NCBI RefSeq assembly: GCF_015354245.1
Contig: NZ_JADKYZ010000002.1
Location: forward strand, 62,001 to 126,000
DNA from: Diaphorobacter caeni
GTDB taxonomy: Bacteria; Pseudomonadota; Gammaproteobacteria; Burkholderiales; Burkholderiaceae_C
Length of the DNA stretch: 64,000 bases
Direction of reading: 5' to 3'
The notes beneath the pieces were generated by a model that worked only from the letters and a program-made list of their open reading frames with translations, did no database searches and had not been told where the DNA came from. The position numbers and the translations under genes are program-made. Positions 58,172-64,000 of the stretch are shown here, piece after piece (within the stretch, counting starts at the first letter, position 1; each line of letters starts with the position of its first letter).

Positions 58172-58329
58172 ATAAGAAACTCCTCACATTCGAAAACATC
58201 GATCTGAAAAGGCATCCTAATCGCAGCAACGCACAACGGGGTTCCCTTTTTCTGCCCGATTCCTCGGGGATTTCCCGAAAAACCGTCGGCCCAATTTCGG
58301 ACCGATGAATGCCGCCGGAGCACCTCGCT

Positions 58330-59247
58330 ATGCTGCACGCGGTGAACTACGCCCAACTCCTGCTGCCCGACTTCTCGCTGATCCTGCTCGGCTATCTGAT
58401 CTGCCGCCACACACTTCTCAACCGCTCCGTCTGGCAGTCGGTCGAAGTGCTGGTGTACTACCTGCTGTTTCCCACGCTGCTGTTCCAGTCGATCCTCAAG
58501 AGCCCCATCCACATTCAGGAGGCCTCGAGCCTGATCGGCGCCACCCTCACGCTGGGCGCGCTGGCCGTGGCGCTGTCGTACTGCCTGCCCTGGGTGCCGG
58601 TGCTCGGCAAGCACATCGAGCGGCGCGAACATGCCGCCGCCGCGCAGATCGGCTTTCGCTTCAACTCCTACATCATGCTGGCGCTGTCCGATCGCATTCT
58701 CGGGCCGCAAGGTCTGCTGATGATGGCCATGGTGATCGGCATCTGCGTGCCGCTGTTCAACATCGCCGCTGTCTGGCCGATGTCGCGCGGATCGAATCGC
58801 GGCTTCGTCGGCGAGGTGGTGCGCAATCCGCTGATCGTCGCCACCATCGCCGGCCTCGTCTGCAACTTTCTCGGCCTCTCCATCCCCACATTCATCGAGC
58901 CGGTCTTCACCCGCATCGGCGCGGCCTCGCTGGCGCTGGGCCTGATGGCCGCAGGCGCGGGCCTGCAATTGGGCGAACTGCAGCGCAACCGGGCGCTGAC
59001 GGTCTCCATCCTCTCGATCCGCCACCTGATCCAGCCCCTCATCGCATTCCTTCTCGCGCGCGCCTTCCGGCTCGACGCCGCGCAGACCATCGTGCTGATC
59101 CTGCTTTCGGCATCGCCCACAGCGCCCTCCTCCTTCGTTCTGGCGGCGCGCATGGGCTACAACGGACCGTATGTCGCGGGGCTGGTGACGCTGTCAACGA
59201 TGCTCGGCGTGCTCAGCCTGCCGTTCGCGCTGGGGCTTTTGCAGTAA
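58330..59247 (+). CDS. AEC-family transporter
   Basis: Auxin efflux carrier-type membrane protein of 305 residues with about ten helices. Family features are LLLPDFSLILLGYLICR at the start, the central RFNSYIMLALSDRI, VRNPLIVATIAGLVCNFLG and the C-terminal SASPTAPSSFVLAARMG. Bacterial members export or import small organic acids such as malonate or malate; the substrate here is unknown. ATG 58330 is preferred because GGAG lies nine bases before it; an ATG at 58309 is the alternative. The stop codon abuts a family 3 repeat. Confidence 0.85.
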   Translation: MLHAVNYAQLLLPDFSLILLGYLICRHTLLNRSVWQSVEVLVYYLLFPTLLFQSILKSPIHIQEASSLIGATLTLGALAVALSYCLPWVPVLGKHIERREHAAAAQIGFRFNSYIMLALSDRILGPQGLLMMAMVIGICVPLFNIAAVWPMSRGSNRGFVGEVVRNPLIVATIAGLVCNFLGLSIPTFIEPVFTRIGAASLALGLMAAGAGLQLGELQRNRALTVSILSIRHLIQPLIAFLLARAFRLDAAQTIVLILLSASPTAPSSFVLAARMGYNGPYVAGLVTLSTMLGVLSLPFALGLLQ

Positions 59248-59340
59248 GAGCGTGTTCACGATCTCATCGCGAGGATTTGCACTGCGGCAGACCGCCCGAG
59301 GCCGCACCTGCATGACCGTGTGGAGATCGTCAACACGCTC
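59248..59340. repeat. MITE-like element, family 3, short copy
   Basis: Left end GAGCGTGTTCACGATCTC and right end GAGATCGTCAACACGCTC are 18-base inverted repeats with one mismatch. The interior keeps TCATCGCGAGG, TTTGCACTGCGGCAGACCGCCC and GACCGTGTG in common with the copy at 13.1 kb but lacks about 70 bases of it. The left end starts at the AEC stop codon and the right end overlaps the last codons of queG. Confidence 0.85.
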
Positions 59341-60397
59341 CAAGCGCCCAGGCCACATGCTCGCGCACGATCTCGCTGGGATGATCGGCGCGTGACTGCA
59401 GCGCCGCGCGCAGTTCCGCGTCCTCGGCCTTGGCCAGCGCGTTGCCCATCGCTACCGCGATGTTGCGCAGCCAGCGTTCGTGGCCAATGCGGCGGATCGG
59501 GCTGCCTTCGGTGCGGCGCAGGAACTCCGCCTCGTCCCACGCGAACAGGCGAGCGAGGGTGTTGCCTTCGAGCCCCGGCCGCACGTCAAAGTCGGGCAGC
59601 ACGCCGCGCTGCGCGAACTTGTTCCACGGGCATGCCAACTGACAGTCATCGCAGCCGTAGATGCGGTTGGCGAGCAGCGGCCGCAGTTCTTCGGGAATGG
59701 AGCCCGCGTGCTCGATGGTCAGGTAAGAGATGCATCGGCGCGCGTCGACCGTGCGCTCGCCGACGATGGCCTGCGTCGGGCAGGCCGTCATGCAGGCCGT
59801 GCAGCTGCCGCAGTGCGACGTGGTCGGCTCGGTCGGCTCCAGCGCCAGATCGACGTAGATCTCGCCCAGAAAAAACATCGAGCCCGCCTCGCGGTTGAGC
59901 ACCAGCGTGTGCTTGCCGCGCCAACCCTGACCGCTGCGGCTGGCCAGCTCGCACTCGAGCACCGGAGCCGAGTCGGTGAACACCCGATGGCCGAGCGGCC
60001 CCACGGCTTCGGCGATCCGCTCGGAGAGCTTCTGCAGGCGCGCGCGCAGCACCTTGTGATAGTCCCGCCCCCGCGCGTACATCGACACGATGCCCTCCTG
60101 CGGACGTGACAGACGTTCAAACTCGATGGCCTGCCAGCCTTCGGGGACGCTCTGCGGCAGATAGTCCATGCGCGCGGTGATCACACTCACCGTGCCCGGC
60201 ACCAGTTCGGCCGGACGTGCGCGCTTGAGTCCATGCGCCTGCATGTAGTGCATCTCGCCGTGGAAGCCGCTTTCCAGCCAGCGCAGCAAACCTGCTTCAG
60301 AAGACGACAAATCCACTCCGGCCACGCCAATTTGGGAAAATCCCAGTTCGCGAGCCCAGAGCTGAATTTGAGGAACGAGTTGACTGCTGCACCACAT
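59330..60397 (-). CDS. queG: Epoxyqueuosine reductase
   Basis: Cobalamin- and iron-sulfur-dependent last enzyme of queuosine synthesis, reducing epoxyqueuosine in tRNA. With ATG 60397 the product has 355 residues. It shows the N-terminal LVPQIQLWARELGFSQIGVAG, the cluster motifs HCGSCTACMTACPTQAI and GCDDCQLACPWNKF (two [4Fe-4S] sites), and a C-terminal HEAT-like part (HERWLRNIAVAMGNAL). The last codons ALGAC and the TGA lie in the terminal repeat of the family 3 element. A TACAAT lies nine bases before the start, so the message could be nearly leaderless. Confidence 0.93.
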   Translation of the reverse strand: MWCSSQLVPQIQLWARELGFSQIGVAGVDLSSSEAGLLRWLESGFHGEMHYMQAHGLKRARPAELVPGTVSVITARMDYLPQSVPEGWQAIEFERLSRPQEGIVSMYARGRDYHKVLRARLQKLSERIAEAVGPLGHRVFTDSAPVLECELASRSGQGWRGKHTLVLNREAGSMFFLGEIYVDLALEPTEPTTSHCGSCTACMTACPTQAIVGERTVDARRCISYLTIEHAGSIPEELRPLLANRIYGCDDCQLACPWNKFAQRGVLPDFDVRPGLEGNTLARLFAWDEAEFLRRTEGSPIRRIGHERWLRNIAVAMGNALAKAEDAELRAALQSRADHPSEIVREHVAWALGAC

Positions 60398-60469
60398 CAC
60401 CCGCAAATTGTAGAAACAAGTGCCCCTGCATCGGCCGAAAAAGGCCCGCAGGATGCGACTGCACGCGTT

Positions 60470-60925
60470 CAAATGCAATGGAGCAGCGAGGACGACACCG
60501 CCGTTTTCGCTCGCCAACTGGCCTCCCTGCCCGAAACCAGAAACGCCTTCATCACTCTGCACGGGGATCTCGGCGCGGGCAAAACCACCTTTGTGCGCCA
60601 CCTGTTGAAGGCCCTCGGAGTAACAGGTCGTATCAAGAGCCCTACCTACGCCGTCGTCGAACCCCATCAGGCAAGCGGCCTCGACATCTGGCATTTCGAC
60701 TTCTATCGCTTCAACGACCCGCGTGAACTGGAGGACGCGGGCTTTCGCGACATCTTCGCCAGCCCCGGTCTCAAGCTCGCGGAGTGGCCCGAAAAGGCTG
60801 GCTCTCTTACCCCGACTGCTGATATAGCTATTTACATTGAAGCATTGGACGATGAGATGCGGCGCGTTACGCTCGAGGCTCGAACGTTGTCGGGCAGAAA
60901 TCTGCTCAAAGGTTTGAACATATGA
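60470..60925 (+). CDS. tsaE: tRNA threonylcarbamoyladenosine synthesis ATPase TsaE
   Basis: ATPase that works with TsaB and TsaD to make t6A at position 37 of ANN-decoding tRNAs. With ATG 60470 it has 151 residues. Walker A GDLGAGKTT is at 31-39; also present are IKSPTYAVVEPH, the HFDFYRFNDPRELEDAGFRDIF switch and LAEWPEKAG. Earlier non-ATG starts are possible since the frame is open upstream, but that part overlaps queG. It is followed after 22 bases by the amidase gene, the same pairing as in E. coli (tsaE-amiB). Confidence 0.92.
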   Translation, partial: QMQWSSEDDTAVFARQLASLPETRNAFITLHGDLGAGKTTFVRHLLKALGVTGRIKSPTYAVVEPHQASGLDIWHFDFYRFNDPRELEDAGFRDIFASPGLKLAEWPEKAGSLTPTADIAIYIEALDDEMRRVTLEARTLSGRNLLKGLNI

Positions 60926-60947
60926 AGAAGTCGAGACTCACACTCGC

Positions 60948-62516
60948 ATGACACCATCGCCCAGTGCCACCCATAAAGGACCTCTCGTGAACGACGAGTC
61001 GCCCACCGACAAGGCCTCCCCTCCCTCCCGCCGGGCTCTGCTCAAGGCGGGCACTCTGGTGCTGCTGCTCGGCACTCAGCAGATCGCGCGCGGCGCCGCC
61101 ATCGTGGCCGTGCGCGTCTGGCCCGCGCAGGACTATTCGCGCGTCACCATCGAGTCGGACACCAAGCTGGTCACCAAACACACCTTCGTCGAAACGCCGC
61201 CGCGCCTTGCCGTCGACATCGAGGGCATTGACCTGAATCCGCAGCTCAGGGAGCTGGTCGCCAAGGTGCGCGCCGACGACCCGAACATCGCGGGCATCCG
61301 CGTCGGTCAGAACGCGCCAGGCGTGGTGCGCATGGTGGTCGACCTCAAGCACGCCGCGCGCCCGCAGGTCTTCACGCTCACGCCCGTGGCGGCCTACAAG
61401 CACCGGCTGGTGTTCGACCTGTATCCCGCCCAGGAGCGTGATCCGCTCGAAGCGCTGATCGCCGAACGCCTCAACGACCCCAAGGCCACCGTCGCCCAGG
61501 CGCCCGCGCCCATCGACAAACCGGCGAATGCGCCTCAGGACCCTCTTGGCGACCTGATCGCGCAGCGCAGCGAGAAACCACTGCAGGACCGCCCCATGGT
61601 GGCGGTCGCGCCACCTCCGGCTCCGCTGCCGCCCGTGACCGCCGCGCCGGTGCCTGCACCTGCGCCCGTGGTGATCGCCACGGCACCACCACCACCGCCG
61701 CCTCCCCCTCCGGCCCCCGTACCAGCACCGCCGCCGCCACGCCCTCCGGCTCCGGCACGCGCCCCCTCCGCACCGGCGGTTGCGCGAGCCACCGACCGGC
61801 TGATCATCGTGGCGCTGGACCCCGGCCATGGCGGCGAAGACCCCGGCGCCATCGGCCCCAACGGCACGCGCGAGAAGGACGTGGTGCTGCGCATCGCGCA
61901 TCTGCTGCGCGACCGCATCAACGCCACCACCGTCGGCGGCAATCCGATGCGTGCGTTTCTCACGCGCGACGCGGACTTCTTCGTGCCGCTTGGCACCCGC
62001 GTGGAAAAGGCCCGCCGCGTTCAGGCCGACCTGTTCGTGAGCATCCATGCCGACGCCTTCACGACGCCTGCAGCCAAGGGCGCGAGCGTGTTTGCTCTCA
62101 GCGAACGCGGCGCTTCAAGCTCGGCCGCGCGCTGGCTCGCGAACAAGGAAAACGAGTCCGACCTGATCGGCGGCATGAATGTCACCTCGCAGGACCAGCA
62201 CGTGCAGCGCGCCCTGCTCGACATGAGCACCACGGCGCAGATCAACGACAGCCTGAAGCTCGGCAACGTGCTGCTCGGCGAGATCGGCGGCTTCGCCAAG
62301 CTGCACAAGCCGCGCGTGGAACAGGCGGGATTTGCGGTGCTCAAGGCCCCCGACATCCCAAGCGTGCTGGTGGAGACCGCGTTCATCAGCAACCCGGACG
62401 AAGAAGCCAAGCTGCGCTCCTCGGTCTATCAGAACCAGCTGGCCGATGCGCTGATGCGCGGCATCACCCGCTACTTCGCCAAGAACCCGCCGCTGGCGCG
62501 CAGCCGCTCCGTGTAA
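60948..62516 (+). CDS. amiC: N-acetylmuramoyl-L-alanine amidase (AmiC-like)
   Basis: Periplasmic zinc amidase that splits septal peptidoglycan for daughter cell separation. In 522 residues a twin-arginine-type signal (SRRALLKAGTLVLLLGTQ, around 27-45) precedes an AMIN targeting domain (about 50-165). A long Pro/Ala linker with a run of consecutive prolines (roughly 200-280) leads to the Amidase_3 domain with DPGHGGEDPGAIG, REKDVVL, SIHADAF and VLVETAFISN, covering the metal ligands and catalytic Glu. No LysM domain. It lies 22 bases after tsaE; an internal ATG is not needed. Confidence 0.93.
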   Translation: MTPSPSATHKGPLVNDESPTDKASPPSRRALLKAGTLVLLLGTQQIARGAAIVAVRVWPAQDYSRVTIESDTKLVTKHTFVETPPRLAVDIEGIDLNPQLRELVAKVRADDPNIAGIRVGQNAPGVVRMVVDLKHAARPQVFTLTPVAAYKHRLVFDLYPAQERDPLEALIAERLNDPKATVAQAPAPIDKPANAPQDPLGDLIAQRSEKPLQDRPMVAVAPPPAPLPPVTAAPVPAPAPVVIATAPPPPPPPPPAPVPAPPPPRPPAPARAPSAPAVARATDRLIIVALDPGHGGEDPGAIGPNGTREKDVVLRIAHLLRDRINATTVGGNPMRAFLTRDADFFVPLGTRVEKARRVQADLFVSIHADAFTTPAAKGASVFALSERGASSSAARWLANKENESDLIGGMNVTSQDQHVQRALLDMSTTAQINDSLKLGNVLLGEIGGFAKLHKPRVEQAGFAVLKAPDIPSVLVETAFISNPDEEAKLRSSVYQNQLADALMRGITRYFAKNPPLARSRSV

Positions 62517-62684
62517 AGAAACTCGGGGTGCAGGTCATATTTGGTATCTCTTTCCCCGGTTTGTCCTCCTGACCGGGATCACGAACGTTGTAGTGACATG
62601 GGCAGGGTCGATCCGACTCTGGCCTCGTGAGGCGACGCCGACATCCGCGGCCCGCCTCCTGCTACCGAAGAAAGGGGTACACAC

Positions 62685-62930
62685 ATGAAAAACATCCGCA
62701 TCATCACCGCCGCCATCGTCTGCGCGACCACACTGGGTCTCGTGGGCTGTGCATCGCACCCCACCAACCGCCAGGTCGGCACCGGAGTAGGTGCCGTGGC
62801 TGGTGGATTGGTCGGCAACGCGGTGTTCGGCGGCCCAGTGGGCACCATCGGCGGCGCTGCCGCAGGCGCGTTGATCGGCAACGAAATCGGCGGACGCCAC
62901 GACTACGACCGCCGCGGCTATCGTCACTGA
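62685..62930 (+). CDS. Small glycine-zipper lipoprotein (OsmB-like)
   Basis: An 81-residue lipoprotein: signal MKNIRIITAAIVCATTLGLVGC with lipobox LVGC, then a glycine zipper (GTGVGAVAGGLVGNAVFGGPVG... GAAAGALIGNEIGG) and a short basic Tyr/Arg/His tail. It resembles OsmB-type osmotically inducible lipoproteins of the outer membrane; induction here is not shown. It stands alone, with a strong terminator 32 bases after the stop. Confidence 0.82.
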   Translation: MKNIRIITAAIVCATTLGLVGCASHPTNRQVGTGVGAVAGGLVGNAVFGGPVGTIGGAAAGALIGNEIGGRHDYDRRGYRH

Positions 62931-62962
62931 TCGCGCAGTGGCCCACCGAGGCCACTCTCTCC

Positions 62963-63008
62963 ATGCAAAAAGCCCCTGACGCCTTGCGGCATCAGGGGCT
63001 TTTTGCAT
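62963..63008. terminator. Strong bidirectional terminator
   Basis: ATGCAAAAAGCCCCTGA pairs with TCAGGGGCTTTTTGCAT around a short GC-rich centre, with A runs on one side and T runs on the other. It separates the glycine-zipper gene from the converging dedA gene. Confidence 0.92.
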
Positions 63009-63024
63009 GTGGTTCGGAGCGCTC

Positions 63025-63690
63025 TCAGCCCTGCGACGCGGCCTCGCGCTGCTTCTCCGCACGGCCTGCCTTCCAGGCACCGAAAATCGCGATCAGGCCC
63101 GGCACCAGGATCAGGCCCCAGATGATCTTTTCCAGATTGGCCTTCACCCATTCCATGTTGCCGAAGAAATAACCGGCCGAGACGATGCCCAGCACCCAGA
63201 TCAGCGCGCCGACGACGTTGAACATGGTGAACTTCGCCCGCGTCATGTGGGCCACGCCCGCCACGAAGGGCGCGAAGGTGCGGATGAACGGCATGAAGCG
63301 CGCAAGAATGATGGTCACGCCGCCATAGCGCTCATAGAAAGCATGGGCCTGGTCGAAAGCCCGCTTGTTGAACCAGCGCGAATCCTCCCACTGGAACACC
63401 TTGGGCCCGAGATAGCGGCCGATCGTGTAATTGCACTGGTCACCCAGAATCGCTGCCGCCAGAAGCACCGGCACGGCAATCGAAAAATGCATCAGCCCCG
63501 CGCCGCACATCGCGCCGACGATGAACAGGAGCGAATCCCCCGGCAGGAACGGCATCACCACCACGCCCGTTTCCACGAACACGATGATGAACAGCAGGGC
63601 ATATACCCAAGGCCCATAAGCCACCACAAACGCTTCAAGATGCTTGTCGATGTGCAAGATGAAGTCGATCAAAAAACTGACGATTTCCAA
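63025..63690 (-). CDS. DedA-family membrane protein
   Basis: Inner-membrane protein of 221 residues; DedA proteins are implicated in undecaprenyl-phosphate or phospholipid flipping and membrane homeostasis. Family motifs: FVETGVVVMPFLPGDSLLF, ILGDQCNYTIGRYLG, the helix-end FYERYGGVTIILARFMPFIRTFAPFVAG and FNVVGALIWV. Both key acidic/basic positions (E and D in the first motif, the R pair in the second) are present. Length is typical. It converges with the glycine-zipper gene and is divergent from the ABC ATPase gene. Confidence 0.9.
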   Translation of the reverse strand: MEIVSFLIDFILHIDKHLEAFVVAYGPWVYALLFIIVFVETGVVVMPFLPGDSLLFIVGAMCGAGLMHFSIAVPVLLAAAILGDQCNYTIGRYLGPKVFQWEDSRWFNKRAFDQAHAFYERYGGVTIILARFMPFIRTFAPFVAGVAHMTRAKFTMFNVVGALIWVLGIVSAGYFFGNMEWVKANLEKIIWGLILVPGLIAIFGAWKAGRAEKQREAASQG

Positions 63691-63821
63691 ACCCGTTCCC
63701 CGGTGTTCAACGAAGGAATGGACTGTAGCGCATCGGCCTCAGCCGCTCGCGAAAATGGAGATTGCAGAGGAATCACCATAGAATAAAGCGAACGCATCTG
63801 TAAAGCAGAGAGGGATTGACA

Positions 63822-64000
63822 ATGAAGGCAGACCTGCAGGTTCGCGATCTGCGCTTTGGCTACAAGGGCCCGCTGTTCGAGCATTTCCATGCGGCCATCG
63901 ACACGCCCGGCGTCTATGGTCTGTTCGGGCGCAACGGGACGGGAAAATCAACGCTGCTCAAGCTGCTCGCTGGACTGCTCACGCCCGAAGACGGCGAGAT
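63822..64000 (+). CDS. ABC transporter ATP-binding protein (partial, runs off the window)
   Basis: Only the first 59 codons are inside the window. They read as an ABC ATPase start: LQVRDLRFGYKGPLFEHF, then the Walker A GRNGTGKST and LLKLLAGLLTPEDGE. The ATG is preceded by AGAGGGA. The transported substrate and the permease are outside the window. Confidence 0.85.
   Translation, partial: MKADLQVRDLRFGYKGPLFEHFHAAIDTPGVYGLFGRNGTGKSTLLKLLAGLLTPEDGE

Overview
The window is a GC-rich, densely packed bacterial chromosome segment. Gene content and order point to a betaproteobacterium of the order Burkholderiales, most likely family Comamonadaceae (the Comamonas/Delftia/Acidovorax neighbourhood). 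The evidence is an ispA-dxs-xseB isoprenoid cluster, a TRAP transporter, two orphan Bug/TctC-type binding proteins, the pyrG-kdsA-eno-ftsB and dapA-bamC series, and several dispersed non-coding repeats. This assignment is inferred from sequence alone. I found no rRNA, tRNA, CRISPR array, prophage or complete insertion sequence.

Layout. 1-1.8 kb: molybdate ABC transporter modBC. 2-6 kb: TRAP permeases dctQM converging on a TRAP binding protein. 6.2-9.5 kb: dxs, ispA, xseB on the minus strand, divergent from a Rieske oxygenase (9.8 kb). 11-16 kb: LprI-like protein, EamA transporter, 3-mercaptopyruvate sulfurtransferase, and a large protein with a degenerate BLUF domain. 16-23 kb, minus strand: aldehyde dehydrogenase, alpha-E protein, a circularly permuted ATP-grasp gene broken by an amber codon, and comEC. 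23-28.4 kb: RidA-like protein, pdxY, and a response regulator / sensor kinase / monooxygenase operon. 28.4-34.3 kb: a large inverted repeat, then parE, a lytic transglycosylase and parC as one operon. 34.4-39.5 kb: MFS transporter, small membrane protein, methyltransferase, dapA, bamC, metallo-beta-lactamase protein. 39.8-46.1 kb: Ala-rich lipoprotein, an unknown protein, roxA, SlyD-like isomerase, glycine-zipper lipoprotein, dut, a repeat-bearing membrane protein and coaBC. 46.2-51.1 kb: pyrG-kdsA-eno-ftsB plus an overlapping Cys-rich protein. 51.3-55.2 kb: hslO, yrdA, a DUF455 protein and an EAL/HDOD protein. 55.2-58.2 kb: Bug receptor, xerD, Bug receptor. 58.3-64 kb: AEC carrier, queG, tsaE, amiC, glycine-zipper lipoprotein, dedA, and the start of an ABC ATPase.

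Most genes are housekeeping: isoprenoids, lysine and cell wall, CTP, KDO, glycolysis, division, chromosome decatenation, CoA, dUTP hygiene and tRNA modification. The less ordinary content lies between the genes. There are four unrelated repeat families. The most striking is an element of about 150 bp in three copies that forms a long hairpin with compensatory changes in three of its stems. The others are a 550-bp inverted repeat between two convergent genes, a MITE-like element with 18-bp terminal inverted repeats whose end forms the stop codon of queG, and a repeat found immediately 3' of minus-strand genes. Also unusual are the BLUF-like protein lacking two flavin-contact residues and the single nonsense codon in the ATP-grasp gene.
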